A DNA stretch of 64,000 bases from Archangium violaceum (GTDB lineage: Bacteria > Myxococcota > Myxococcia > Myxococcales > Myxococcaceae): NCBI RefSeq assembly GCF_016859125.1, contig NZ_CP069338.1, positions 9,985,501 to 10,049,500 of the forward strand. Reading direction: 5' to 3'. Positions within the stretch are counted from its first letter, which is position 1. Each line of letters opens with the position of its first letter. Under the pieces are notes generated by a model. The model was not told the origin of the DNA. It saw nothing but the letters and a program-made list of their open reading frames with translations, and did not search any database. Shown here one piece after another: positions 52,961-62,012 of the stretch. The position numbers were made by a program, and so were the translations under genes.

Positions 52961-53101
52961 ACCGCTGGCGGCAGCCTCCTCTGGCCACTCGGCGCCCGCC
53001 ACCGGCTACCAGGGCTCAGCCACCGGCTCGACGAGGAGCTCCGGCGGGTGCTCCTGGGGCACCAGGTCACCCCGGTCCTGGGGGGCCCTGTCGAGTACTC
53101 G

Positions 53102-54277
53102 TTGACATGGAGCCAAGCGGGCTGCGAAGCAACCCCGTCCGACTTCGACCTGGAGCCTCCGCTGTCTACGTCACAACCCGAGCGCCCCTTCCTTCCGGAC
53201 TTGTCGCGCCCCGCAACCCTTCGCTTCGTCTCCGTGAGTGCCGTCGCCATGGTGGTCATGCACCTGGCCATCTGGGGGTGGATCGCATTCCGGCGCCATC
53301 AGCCGTTCGGGCACCTCCTCACCTATTGGGACGCGAACTACTACACGGCCATCGCACGCGATGGGTACAGCGGTAACCTCTTCGCTTTCTACCCGGCGTA
53401 TCCGCTCACCGTCGGGGCTCTCGCGAAGCTCCTGGGCGTCACCGAGATACAGTGGTTGGGCGCGGCGTTCTCCACCGTGATGTTCGCCCTGTTCGTCTTC
53501 GTCTGCGTCCGGGTTTCCCAACGGGACGATCTTCCGGCGAGGCTGACGCCGAACAGCCGGTTGGGCTGGCTCTTCTTCCTCTTCTCACCCGCGAGCTACA
53601 TCTTCCACTCGCACCATACCGAGGCGCTGTTCCTGCTGCTGTCGTTCCTCTCGTTCTTCTTCAGCGGGACGAAGAGGCCCGCATGGGGAGGGCTCTTCGG
53701 CGCACTCTGCGCCATGACGCGCAACCAGGGCGTCTTCGTGGGAGCGATGACCGCGCTGCTGGCGGCCTGGGTCGAGACGGTGCCCGCCCGCCGGGTCCGT
53801 GCGTTCTTCGTCGCCGGAGGCCTCAGCCTGCTCGGGGTGCTGGGCTTCCTCACGTTCCAGACCGTCGTCGCGGGCTCGCCCTTCGCCTTCATGCAAGCCC
53901 AGAAGGGGTGGACGCACGTGGAATCGCTCGGTGGCGCACTGAGGACGCTCGTCTTCGGCAATCCCTGGCAGAGTACCGATCCGCACAATGTGCTCTGGTA
54001 CGTCACGTGGTGGGTCCTCCTCGTTGGAGCCGTGATGCTCGCGCGTCGGCAGCCGGCCCTGGGCATCTACGCGGTGCTCTGCCTGTTGGTGCAACTGCTC
54101 CAGGGGGAGTTCGTCAACACCTTCCGGTTCGCGGCCCCGGTCTTCCCGCTGTTCTTCTTCCTCGGAGACGGATGCGCGCGGCGTCCCCGCTGGTTCCAAT
54201 TCATCGCGGTGCTGGTCCTGTTCCTGCTCAACGTGTCCACCGCGCGGCACTACGGCCTGGGTGAATGGGCCTATTGA
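53102..54277 (+). CDS. PIG-V-like mannosyltransferase, integral membrane
   Basis: About 391 aa, with some eight to ten hydrophobic segments and the N-terminal loop LLTYWDANYYTAIARDGY, matching the first luminal Asp region of the GPI mannosyltransferase 2 (PIG-V) and related lipid-linked mannosyltransferase families of Actinobacteria. It would use a polyprenyl-linked sugar donor to glycosylate a lipid or protein at the outside of the membrane. The start is uncertain: TTG 53102 is in frame but has no strong ribosome site; ATG 53250 would remove 50 residues. Upstream coding-like sequence in the same frame may be a remnant. Confidence 0.7.
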   Translation: MTWSQAGCEATPSDFDLEPPLSTSQPERPFLPDLSRPATLRFVSVSAVAMVVMHLAIWGWIAFRRHQPFGHLLTYWDANYYTAIARDGYSGNLFAFYPAYPLTVGALAKLLGVTEIQWLGAAFSTVMFALFVFVCVRVSQRDDLPARLTPNSRLGWLFFLFSPASYIFHSHHTEALFLLLSFLSFFFSGTKRPAWGGLFGALCAMTRNQGVFVGAMTALLAAWVETVPARRVRAFFVAGGLSLLGVLGFLTFQTVVAGSPFAFMQAQKGWTHVESLGGALRTLVFGNPWQSTDPHNVLWYVTWWVLLVGAVMLARRQPALGIYAVLCLLVQLLQGEFVNTFRFAAPVFPLFFFLGDGCARRPRWFQFIAVLVLFLLNVSTARHYGLGEWAY

Positions 54278-54329
54278 GGGACGCCCCGCGCTGGTGCCCA
54301 CGGGCCTCCCGAGGCATCATCCCGCGCCC

Positions 54330-55925
54330 ATGAGCGATACGAACGGCGACGGCCGCAGGTCATCCACGGGCGAGGTCCGCCCCGAGCTCGCGGAGCTCCG
54401 GGAGCGTCTCGCGGCGACCACGGACGCCGGCCGTCCGGACGCGGTCGCCCGGCGGCGCAAGACCGGCCAGCGCACGGCCCGGGAGAACATCGACGACCTC
54501 GTCGACCCGGGGAGCTTCGTCGAGTACGGAGGGCTCGCGCTCGCGGCGCAACGCTCGACCCGCTCCCTGGAGGACCTCATCCGGGCGAGCCCCGCGGACG
54601 GCCTCGTCTGCGGGCTCGGCACCGTCAACCGCGCCCTCTTCGATGACGAGCGCGCACGCACCCTGGTGATGGCCTATGACTACTCGGTCTTCGCCGGCAC
54701 CCAGGGCCTCATGGGCCACCAGAAGCTCGACCGCATGCTCGCGCTCGCCGCGCAGTGGCGCGTGCCCGTGGTGCTCTTCGCCGAGGGCGGTGGCGGGCGC
54801 CCGAACGACACGGACACGCACACCGTCGCGGGACTGGACACGCCCAGCTTCCTGGCCTTCGCCTCGCTCTCGGGGCTCGTCCCCCGTGTCGGAATCGCCT
54901 CCGGGCGCTGCTTCGCCGGGAACGCGGCGCTGCTGGGCTCCTGCGACGTCGTCATCGCGACGGACAACAGCAACATCGGGATGGGGGGCCCGGCGATGAT
55001 CGAAGGAGGCGGGCTCGGGACGTTCGCACCGGAGGAGATTGGCCCGGCGGATGTCCAGACCCGCAACGGTGTCATCGACATCCGCGTGCGCGACGAGGCG
55101 GAGGCGGTAGCCGTCGCGAAGCAATACCTCTCCTACTTCCAGGGCCCGATCTCCCCGGGCGCCTGTGCCGACCAGTCGACGTTGCGAGAGGCCCTGCCCG
55201 AGAACCGTCGCCGTGCCTACAAGATCCGGCCCATCATCGAGACGCTGGCGGACGCGGGGTCCGTGCTCGAGCTGCGCCGTGACTTCGGGCGAAGCCTGGT
55301 GACGGCGCTGGTGCGAATCGAGGGACAGCCGCTCGGGCTCATCGCGAACGATACGTTCCACCTCGGCGGCGCCATCGACGCGAACGCCTCCGACAAGGCC
55401 GCGCGCTTCTTCCAATTGTGTGACGCCTTCGGGCTCCCCATCGTGTCGCTGTGTGACACCCCCGGGTTCATGGTGGGACCGCAGGCCGAGACGACCGCCC
55501 TCGTGCGCCACGTCTCCCGCATGTTCGTGAACGCGGCCAGCCTCTCGGTCCCGTTCTTCACGGTCGTCCTGCGGCGAGGATACGGGCTCGGAGCGCAGGC
55601 GATGGCCGGCGGACACTTCCACGCGCCGTTCTTCATCGTGTCCTGGCCCACGGGCGAGTTCGGGGGGATGAACCTGGAGGGGGCCGTCCGCGTCGGGATG
55701 CGCAAGCAACTCGAGGCGATCGAGGACCCGGCGGCCCGCGAGGAGATGGCCCAGGCGATGATCGCCGAGGCCCATCGGCGCGGCAGGGCGATCAACATGG
55801 CCTCGCTCCTGGAGATCGACGCGGTGATCGACCCCGCGGAGACCCGCTCCTGGCTCCTCCGGGGCCTGCGCTCCGTCCCCCGTCCGGTGCGCGAGGGGCG
55901 GCGCAGGTTCATCGACACCTGGTGA
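54330..55925 (+). CDS. Acyl-CoA carboxylase carboxyltransferase subunit
   Basis: A 531-aa biotin-dependent carboxyltransferase, beta-type, with the two crotonase-like halves: RSLEDLIRASPADGLVCGLGTV and GTQGLMGHQKLDRM in the first, SLCDTPGFMVGPQAE in the second. The usual PccB/MccB/AccD family carboxylates propionyl-, acetyl- or methylcrotonyl-CoA. No biotin carboxylase or carrier subunit is adjacent, so its partner lies elsewhere; some related enzymes act as methylmalonyl-CoA decarboxylases. The start chosen is ATG 54330; an ATG at 54261 overlaps the previous gene. Confidence 0.85.
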   Translation: MSDTNGDGRRSSTGEVRPELAELRERLAATTDAGRPDAVARRRKTGQRTARENIDDLVDPGSFVEYGGLALAAQRSTRSLEDLIRASPADGLVCGLGTVNRALFDDERARTLVMAYDYSVFAGTQGLMGHQKLDRMLALAAQWRVPVVLFAEGGGGRPNDTDTHTVAGLDTPSFLAFASLSGLVPRVGIASGRCFAGNAALLGSCDVVIATDNSNIGMGGPAMIEGGGLGTFAPEEIGPADVQTRNGVIDIRVRDEAEAVAVAKQYLSYFQGPISPGACADQSTLREALPENRRRAYKIRPIIETLADAGSVLELRRDFGRSLVTALVRIEGQPLGLIANDTFHLGGAIDANASDKAARFFQLCDAFGLPIVSLCDTPGFMVGPQAETTALVRHVSRMFVNAASLSVPFFTVVLRRGYGLGAQAMAGGHFHAPFFIVSWPTGEFGGMNLEGAVRVGMRKQLEAIEDPAAREEMAQAMIAEAHRRGRAINMASLLEIDAVIDPAETRSWLLRGLRSVPRPVREGRRRFIDTW

Positions 55926-56054
55926 GGAGGACGCGCGCCCGCCCTTCCCGATGGCAGCCAGGGAGAGGGCTCGCCCGTGCGCACGGACCCTGTTGCTCCC
56001 AACCGCGGGCGCCTCCACGTTGAGAAGGGAGTCCCCTACCCAGGGAGGTGGTCC

Positions 56055-56474
56055 GTGGAGGCGGGCACCTACCAGTTCGAGCCGCACACCGGGGAGGTCC
56101 GGATCCGCATCGAGGGCTTCAGCCTGTCCGATCTCTTCGAGGAAGCGGGGTATGCGTTGGCCGAGCTCATGCTCGGCGAGGAACGGCCGGAGACACCGCC
56201 CGACGCGCAGGAGGAGCATGTCACGCTCGAGGCGTCGGATACCGAGGCCCTGCTCGTCGACTGGCTCAACGAGCTCATCTCCCGCGCGGACGCGCGGAAG
56301 CAGGTCTACACGGACTTCACGGTGGACGAGCTCTCCGAGCGGAAGCTGCACGCCCGCATCCGCGGCTTCACGCCCCCGGTGCTCAAGACCGCGGTGAAGG
56401 CCGCCACCTTCCATGGGTTGGAGATCCACGAGCACGAGGAGTGCTTCATCGCCACCGTCGTGCTCGACGTCTGA
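56055..56474 (+). CDS. Archease
   Basis: Archease activates RtcB by promoting its guanylylation. With GTG 56055, preceded at 7 bases by GGGAGGTGG, the protein is 139 aa, the usual length. It shows YQFEPHTGEVRIRIEG at the N-terminus, LLVDWLNELISR in the middle and VKAATFHGLEIH near the end. An in-frame GTG at 55977 would add 26 residues not typical of the family. rtcB follows 33 bases downstream. Confidence 0.87.
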   Translation: MEAGTYQFEPHTGEVRIRIEGFSLSDLFEEAGYALAELMLGEERPETPPDAQEEHVTLEASDTEALLVDWLNELISRADARKQVYTDFTVDELSERKLHARIRGFTPPVLKTAVKAATFHGLEIHEHEECFIATVVLDV

Positions 56475-56507
56475 TCCCATCGCGGCCCCGGCCGCCTCGA
56501 GGCGAGC

Positions 56508-57971
56508 ATGGAACCCACCGTCGAAGTCCAGCAGCGGCTCTCACCGCTCCTTCGCCAGATCGGCCCGGCCCTCTACGAGCTGGACCCGAGCTTCCGTGAG
56601 GACATGCGCGTGCCGGCCCGGATCGTCGCCGACGAGGAGCTGCTGCGGGAGATGTCCCAGGACCACAGCATGCTCCAGCTCGTCAACGTGACGACGCTGC
56701 CGGGCATCCAGGGCTTCGCCATCGGCATGCCGGACATGCATGAGGGCTACGGCTTCCCCGTGGGCGGCGTAGCGAGCACCCTGCTGCCCCATGGGGTCAT
56801 CTCGCCAGGTGGAATCGGGTTCGACATCAACTGCGGCGTGAGGCTGCTCTCCACCGGGCTTCTCCACGGAGAGGTGGAGGCGCTCCTACCAGCCCTGGCC
56901 CACGACCTGGCCCGGAGCATTCCCACGGGCTTTGGTCGTCACGGCCGGCTGTCCCTGGACCTGGAGCAGCTCGAGCGGGTCCTCGCCGAAGGGGTCCCCT
57001 ACGTGGTGGACGTCCTGGGACTGGGGACCCGGGAGGACCTCCCGAACATCGAGGCGGGCGGCCACCTCTCCGGCGCCGATGCGTCCAGGATCTCCGTCCG
57101 GGCAAGGGAACGGGGGCATGATCAACTCGGGACGCTCGGGGGCGGCAATCACTTCATCGAGGTGCAACGCGTGGAGCGCATCTACGACCGGGAGGCGGCC
57201 GAGGCGTTCGGGCTGTTCGAGGGGCAGCTCACCGTCCTCATCCACACCGGCTCACGCGGGCTGGGGCACCAGGTCTGCACGGACGCCGTACGGGAGATGG
57301 ATCGGGCATTGGCCCGGGAAGGCATCCGGCTCGTGGACAGGCAGCTCGCCTGCGCACCGTTCTCGTCACCCGAGGGACAGGACTACTACGCGGCCATGTG
57401 CGCCGCGGCCAACTTCGCCTGGTGCAACCGGCAGGTGCTCACCCACCGGGTGCGCGAGGTATTCAGCCGGAGGCTCGGCTCCCAGCCCGAGTGCTGGCCG
57501 CGGATTGTCTATGACGTGGCCCACAACATCGCCAAGGTGGAGACGTACGGAGGGGAGCGACTGTGCGTCCACCGCAAGGGCGCGACGCGGGCGTTCGGCC
57601 CGGGGAACGCGGAGCTGCCCGCGGCCTACCAGCAGGTCGGCCAGCCGGTGTTCATCCCCGGCAGCATGGGCACGGCCTCCTTCGTGCTGGCGGGGCGGAG
57701 CGAGTCGCGAGCCATCTCGCTCAGCAGCGCCTGCCATGGTGCGGGCCGGCGGATGAGCCGGGCCACCGCGAAGCGGCAGGTGGTCGGCGCGGAGCTGCGC
57801 AAGGAGCTGAATGCCCGGGGCATCATCGTGGAATGCCCCTCGAACGCGGAGCTCGCGGAGGAGGCCCCCACCGCCTACAAGGACGTCGATCGGGTGGTGG
57901 ACACGGTGGAGGCCGCGGGCATCGCCCGGAAGGTGGCACGGCTGGTGCCCCTTGCGGTGCTCAAGGGCTGA
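56508..57971 (+). CDS. rtcB: RtcB RNA ligase
   Basis: RtcB joins 2',3'-cyclic phosphate or 3'-phosphate ends to 5'-OH RNA ends using GTP and Mn2+. The 487-aa protein has the metal ligand C109 (GFDINCGVRLLS), the GGGNHFIEV and HTGSRGLGHQ histidine segments, and the guanylylated histidine H410 (SSACHGAGR). It is encoded just after its activator archease, probably as one operon. In bacteria this pair serves tRNA or rRNA repair after ribotoxin or stress cleavage. No RtcA cyclase or RtcR activator is in the window. Confidence 0.95.
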   Translation: MEPTVEVQQRLSPLLRQIGPALYELDPSFREDMRVPARIVADEELLREMSQDHSMLQLVNVTTLPGIQGFAIGMPDMHEGYGFPVGGVASTLLPHGVISPGGIGFDINCGVRLLSTGLLHGEVEALLPALAHDLARSIPTGFGRHGRLSLDLEQLERVLAEGVPYVVDVLGLGTREDLPNIEAGGHLSGADASRISVRARERGHDQLGTLGGGNHFIEVQRVERIYDREAAEAFGLFEGQLTVLIHTGSRGLGHQVCTDAVREMDRALAREGIRLVDRQLACAPFSSPEGQDYYAAMCAAANFAWCNRQVLTHRVREVFSRRLGSQPECWPRIVYDVAHNIAKVETYGGERLCVHRKGATRAFGPGNAELPAAYQQVGQPVFIPGSMGTASFVLAGRSESRAISLSSACHGAGRRMSRATAKRQVVGAELRKELNARGIIVECPSNAELAEEAPTAYKDVDRVVDTVEAAGIARKVARLVPLAVLKG

Positions 57972-57991
57972 AGGTCCCGGTGTCGTGTGGG

Positions 57992-59008
57992 TCAGGGCAA
58001 CAGGTTGACGACATCCTTCACTTCCTTGGGGGCGGCTTTGGTCTCTCCGAGCGCGCCCGTGTAAGCGCCCAGCGCCATGGAGAAGGGATTGATCCTGCCA
58101 CCCTTCAGGGCCCCGAAAACGCCCTCGGCGACCCCCTTCCAGGTCTTGAGCACTCCGCCAAATCCCCCTTTGAGGGCCCCCAGGAACCCACCCTCCGAGT
58201 CACCAATCCCAGTCAGGACATTGCTGAGACCCGGGATGAACCACAGCTTCTTGCCAACCTCCCCGGCGAACCACTGGAAGTTGTCCTTGTTGCTCCCGTC
58301 CTTCTTGACATGGGTGTCGGACGTGACATCCAGCCGATGCTCGGCGTTCAGAGCGCCGTAACCCTTCTCAGCGAAATCCTTGAGCAATCCGGCTTCTGTT
58401 CCATGCCTGGCATCTCCATCCTTGGTGATGCCCTCGATATTGCCGTCTCCCCGTCCGTCCCGGACCTTGTTCGACCGATCCTCACCGTCGGCGGTCATGG
58501 AGCTGTCGATGTACTCCAGCACCTTGGCCAGCCGGTAGACGGCATCGGGATTCTGACGAGAGTCCGTCAGGGCGATCTTGGGGTCGACTCCGGTCTGCTT
58601 GCAGAGCTGCTCGAACTTGATGTCCTTCTGGCGGCCAAGCTTCGACAGGACGGGAGTGTCCTTGACGATATCCGCCGCCGATCGGGTGTCCCCCGGCGGC
58701 CTCGTGTCCTTGGGCCCGGGGATTCTCGTCCCATCGGCCGCGGTGCTGGAGGATTCATCAAATGAATCCTCCTTCGCGGCCGCGGGTATGCCGGAACTTC
58801 CACCCTGGATGCCACCGGCATCGAACCCATCCACCACTCTGCCAAGACGCGCAGCGGCGCCCAGGGAGCCACCGGAATCCACCGCCCGCGCGATTCCCGG
58901 GGCCTCCGGAGAGGAGGGCTGAGTCCTGGCGGCTGAATCGACCGGACTCGAGGCCAGTCGAGCCCTGGCGATCAACGCGCTCGGGCCCTGAGATTTGATG
59001 ATGTACAT
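57992..59008 (-). CDS. Protein of unknown function with Gly-rich hydrophobic C-terminus
   Basis: A 338-aa protein with no known family. The first 170 residues are low-complexity and polar; the middle (DVDSKIALTDSRQNPDAVYRLAK-like VLEYIDSSMTADG) is ordinary; the C-terminal 90 residues are rich in Gly, Trp and hydrophobics (WFIPGLSNVLTGIGDSEGG, GALKGGFGGVLKTW). No signal peptide. Such amphipathic, glycine-rich ends occur in membrane-active effectors and colicin-like proteins, but that is only a possibility. ATG 59008 has GGGTGGA upstream. Two tandem palindromes lie upstream, suggesting tight regulation. Confidence 0.6.
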   Translation of the reverse strand: MYIIKSQGPSALIARARLASSPVDSAARTQPSSPEAPGIARAVDSGGSLGAAARLGRVVDGFDAGGIQGGSSGIPAAAKEDSFDESSSTAADGTRIPGPKDTRPPGDTRSAADIVKDTPVLSKLGRQKDIKFEQLCKQTGVDPKIALTDSRQNPDAVYRLAKVLEYIDSSMTADGEDRSNKVRDGRGDGNIEGITKDGDARHGTEAGLLKDFAEKGYGALNAEHRLDVTSDTHVKKDGSNKDNFQWFAGEVGKKLWFIPGLSNVLTGIGDSEGGFLGALKGGFGGVLKTWKGVAEGVFGALKGGRINPFSMALGAYTGALGETKAAPKEVKDVVNLLP

Positions 59009-59134
59009 GTATCCACCCAGTTCAGTATTGCGGAGGCGCATTGCCTGCGGTTTCTGGCCATGCGCGACTGCAGAGCGCATGCCACGCAGCGGGCGGTGGA
59101 AGTCCTTGATCTTCCAGTGCGGGCGCCGCCCCAC

Positions 59135-59153
59135 GGAGCTCGCGGCGAGCTCC
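59135..59153. repeat. Nine-base hairpin downstream of the GNAT gene
   Basis: CGGAGCTCG-CGG-CGAGCTCCG (core 59135-59153), perfect stem with a 3-base loop, 91 bases beyond the GNAT stop. Possibly a terminator for the minus-strand acetyltransferase or a third operator next to the tandem palindromes. Confidence 0.45.
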
Positions 59154-59158
59154 GCCCT

Positions 59159-59194
59159 GGTGACTGCAGTCACCAGGTGGTGACTCGGGTCACC
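59159..59194. promoter_or_regulatory. Tandem palindromes upstream of the unknown-function gene
   Basis: GGTGACTGCAGTCACC at 59159-59174 is a perfect 16-base palindrome; GGTGAC-TCGG-GTCACC at 59179-59194 repeats the arms. Their starts are 20 bases apart, about two helical turns, so two dimers would sit on the same face of DNA. The likely target is the gene starting at 59008 on the minus strand. Confidence 0.6.
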
Positions 59195-59244
59195 CGGCAG
59201 GGACTTGGAGCCTGGGGCCTCGGGACGCGCCCGAGGACGGCAAC

Positions 59245-59739
59245 TCACAACAACCTGTACAGCGACACCGATGGCAGCGCGTGGCCGAACCCGACCTTCT
59301 CGTAGGCGCGCCGGGCCGGGGCATGGCTGGGGTCGCCGCCCGTGCTCACCGTGGCCACCTTCATGCCGGCGCTCTTCATCCGCTCCAGGACGAATGCGTA
59401 CATGGCGGCGCCGAGGCCCTGGCCAGCATGAGCCGGATGCATGGCGTTCAGGCCGATCTCGCCCACCTGCTTCTTCTCATCGAGCGAGAAGGTGACGAAG
59501 CCCACGACCTCATCGCTGACCGTGAGCACGAGGACCTGATGACCCGAACCCGTGCCGCATAGCGTCTCGAGCAGCCGGGACTGCTCCGCGTCCGCGTCCG
59601 AAAAGGCCCTCTCGCCGATCTCCTCACCGACGATGTCTCGAAAGGATTGGAAGACCGGCCTGAAGGCGAGCTGCCTGAGCTCCTGCATGGCCGGCAAGTC
59701 GGCCGGCCGGAATGGACGAATGTCAAAAGGCTGGTTCAT
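59245..59739 (-). CDS. GNAT-family N-acetyltransferase
   Basis: A 164-aa acetyltransferase with the acetyl-CoA-binding motif AHAGQGLGAAMYAF and the C-terminal RAYEKVGFG. Substrate unknown; GNAT proteins modify small molecules, antibiotics or protein N-termini. Start ATG 59739 follows GGAGG; an extension to 59769 has no ribosome site. Confidence 0.87.
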   Translation of the reverse strand: MNQPFDIRPFRPADLPAMQELRQLAFRPVFQSFRDIVGEEIGERAFSDADAEQSRLLETLCGTGSGHQVLVLTVSDEVVGFVTFSLDEKKQVGEIGLNAMHPAHAGQGLGAAMYAFVLERMKSAGMKVATVSTGGDPSHAPARRAYEKVGFGHALPSVSLYRLL

Positions 59740-59883
59740 GCAAACCTCCCACCTGGCGGGACCCGTCACGGGCAGCTCTTCAAAAGTCGGGATCGGCGAA
59801 GAACACGGCCACCCAACACCAGGTAGCCGTGCGACCGCCGCTCGGAAATCCCGCTCGGAATGGAGCCCTGCCCGATGAACGCG

Positions 59884-60219
59884 TCAAGCACGGAGCCAGG
59901 CTTCGGCTTCCGCCCGGGAACGAACGAACCGCACCAGGGGGTGCGATCGATGTTCGTAGGCGAGCTCCTTGAAGCGCTCGCCGTGGGCTTCCGGATGGGG
60001 CACCACGAGCGCCACGCGCAGCCGGTAGTTCACGAACTTCTGAAGAAACTCGCCCGCCAACCCACTGCGAAGGTTGAAGAACTCCGGAGAGAGGTCCTCC
60101 TCGGTGAAGAGGATTCCTTCCGCCCCAAAGCATGCGCCGACGGCGTCGGTCACGTCCCGGACGGTTCGGATGGTGATGCCTGCTTCGGAGGCAACGACGA
60201 CTCGGCGCTCTTCACTCAT
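59884..60219 (-). CDS. DUF4180-containing small protein
   Basis: A 111-aa protein matching DUF4180: FFNLRSGLAGEFLQKFVNYRLRVALV and FVRSRAEAEAWL. Function of the family is unknown; it is widespread and cytoplasmic. ATG 60219 has GAGGAG upstream. A hairpin lies just upstream at 60243-60263. Confidence 0.82.
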   Translation of the reverse strand: MSEERRVVVASEAGITIRTVRDVTDAVGACFGAEGILFTEEDLSPEFFNLRSGLAGEFLQKFVNYRLRVALVVPHPEAHGERFKELAYEHRSHPLVRFVRSRAEAEAWLRA

Positions 60220-60242
60220 GGGTTCTCCTCTCGGCTACGGGT

Positions 60243-60263
60243 CTGGATCAATGACCGATCCAG
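60243..60263. terminator. Hairpin between the kinase and DUF4180 genes
   Basis: CTGGATC-AATGACC-GATCCAG, perfect seven-base stem, 76 bases after the end of the minus-strand kinase gene and 24 bases before the DUF4180 start. It could end the kinase transcript or regulate the small gene. Confidence 0.45.
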
Positions 60264-60338
60264 CGGACGGGGCCAACCTCCGGCGGCTGAATCCGCTTGG
60301 CGCGGCTCCGCGGCTACGTCCAGTCCTCCTTCGACGCT

Positions 60339-62012
60339 CTACCGTGAGCCGTTCGCGAGCGGGCTTCCCCCCGGCAGCACCGCCGTGGGCTCCTCGCTTC
60401 CCGCCTGGGAGGGCATGTGCTCCAGCCGGGTCCCCTGCTCCGCGCTCCGCGGAGGAACCCGGCCCCCCTTGAGCGCGAGGGCTTCCTGCACCAGGCGGCC
60501 CAGCTCCCGCTGTCCATGGGGATGGGGCGCGAGCTCTCCCGTCAGGGCACAGAGTTGCTCGCGCAGCCGCTGGCCCCGGTCCGTGCGGTCCGCCACCTGC
60601 CACTGGAGCAGGTCCATGATGGCGGCATCCAGCGCGGGCGGCACGTCCGGGCGGTGGACCGAGGGCGGCACGAGGAAGGGCGGCGGGGAGCTGCGCACCG
60701 TGTCGGAGGCATCCTCCCCCTGGAAGACGCGCCGTCCCGTGAGTGCCTCGTGCAGCGTGAGGCCGAGCGCGAAGAGATCCGCGCGCCCGTCGAAGGCGTG
60801 GCCCCGGGCCTGCTCCGGAGACATGTACCCCAGCTTGCCGCGCACCCGGTCCGCCCGGGTGAGGCGGACATGGATGGCCGCGCGCGCCACCCCGAAGTCC
60901 CCCAGCTTCACCTCGCCGATCCGTGACAAGAGGATGTTGGGCGGATTCACGTCCCGGTGGACGAGGTTCAGCGGCACACCGTCGCTCGCGGTGCGCCGGT
61001 GGACATAGTCGAGCGCCTCACCCATCTCCGCCCCGATGTAGGCCACCACGGCCAGCGGCAGCGGTCCGTGGCGCTTGATCAGCTCGCGCAGGGAGAGCCC
61101 CTCGATGAACTCCATGGCCATGAAGTAGGTGTCCCCGAACCGGCCCACGTCGAGCACCTGGACGATGTTGGGGTGGTTGAGCAGCGAGCCCAGCTCCGCC
61201 TCCCGGCGGAACAGCGTCACGAAGTCCTCGTCCTCGGCGTAGGCCGGGAGGATGCGCTTGATGGCCACCACCTTCTCGAAGCCGCCCTCCGGGCTGTAGG
61301 TGGCACGGAACACCTCCGCCATGCCTCCCACCCCCAGCCGCTCGTGGAGGAAGTACTTGCCCACCAGATCCTTCTCCCGCACGGCGTGCAGTGCCTCCTC
61401 GGCCCTGTGCGTGAGGTAGCCGGCCACGAGCGCCGCCAGCCATCCGATGATGAAGTAATAGGCGGCCCGCAGAACCACGAGCGGCGCCGTGAGCATCAGG
61501 GGAACGGGCTCGGTCAGCCGGGGCCAGGCCAGCAGGAAGTAGAGCAGCACCGTCTGGGCGGCCACGAGACCACCGGCGAAGATGGCCAGGCTGCGCTTGC
61601 CACGTAGCGCCGCGAGCACGATGGTCGCGCTCCAGAGGACGGACATGGGGTTGCCCAGCGCCTGCTCGGCGGTCGCGAAGAGCGTGTCGCAGACGAAGAG
61701 GAACGCTCCGGTGGTGGTCTCCAGGCCGATGTTGACCCAGTGGACGGCGGGGTGGAACCAGCCTCGCCGTAGCAACCGGGACAGCCCCCCGTAATAGACG
61801 GCGAAGAAGGCACACAGGCCCGCGACGGACAGGGCGCGGGGCCAGCCGATGAGGGGGGTCATCCCGAGCGTGGAGACGACGAAGATGCAGGACACCCGGC
61901 TGATGAACCGGGTCACCGTGGCTTCGCGGGCCACGGCGTCCGCCCGGAAGTGCTCGGCGAGCAACTGCGTACCGAGCGGCGCCGCGCTACCTGGAGGGGC
62001 GGAGTGAGGCAT
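60339..62012 (-). CDS. Membrane Ser/Thr protein kinase
   Basis: A 557-aa kinase with an N-terminal membrane domain of about six hydrophobic segments (ALSVAGLCAFFAVYYGG, AAYYFIIGWLAALVAGYL) and a C-terminal kinase domain from about residue 235: GVGGMAEVF glycine loop, VVAIKRI, HRDVNPPNIL catalytic loop, GDFGVA metal loop, GYMSPEQARG. The order, membrane part first, is the reverse of the more common myxobacterial layout with the kinase at the N-terminus. Start ATG 62012 overlaps the ATG of a divergent gene inside the same CATG; ATG 62024 is an alternative. Confidence 0.85.
   Translation of the reverse strand: MPHSAPPGSAAPLGTQLLAEHFRADAVAREATVTRFISRVSCIFVVSTLGMTPLIGWPRALSVAGLCAFFAVYYGGLSRLLRRGWFHPAVHWVNIGLETTTGAFLFVCDTLFATAEQALGNPMSVLWSATIVLAALRGKRSLAIFAGGLVAAQTVLLYFLLAWPRLTEPVPLMLTAPLVVLRAAYYFIIGWLAALVAGYLTHRAEEALHAVREKDLVGKYFLHERLGVGGMAEVFRATYSPEGGFEKVVAIKRILPAYAEDEDFVTLFRREAELGSLLNHPNIVQVLDVGRFGDTYFMAMEFIEGLSLRELIKRHGPLPLAVVAYIGAEMGEALDYVHRRTASDGVPLNLVHRDVNPPNILLSRIGEVKLGDFGVARAAIHVRLTRADRVRGKLGYMSPEQARGHAFDGRADLFALGLTLHEALTGRRVFQGEDASDTVRSSPPPFLVPPSVHRPDVPPALDAAIMDLLQWQVADRTDRGQRLREQLCALTGELAPHPHGQRELGRLVQEALALKGGRVPPRSAEQGTRLEHMPSQAGSEEPTAVLPGGSPLANGSR

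Noticed and set aside
52930-53101. A gene upstream of and in frame with the mannosyltransferase
   Set aside because: The region reads partly as coding but without a start or motif, so it is treated as intergenic or a remnant.
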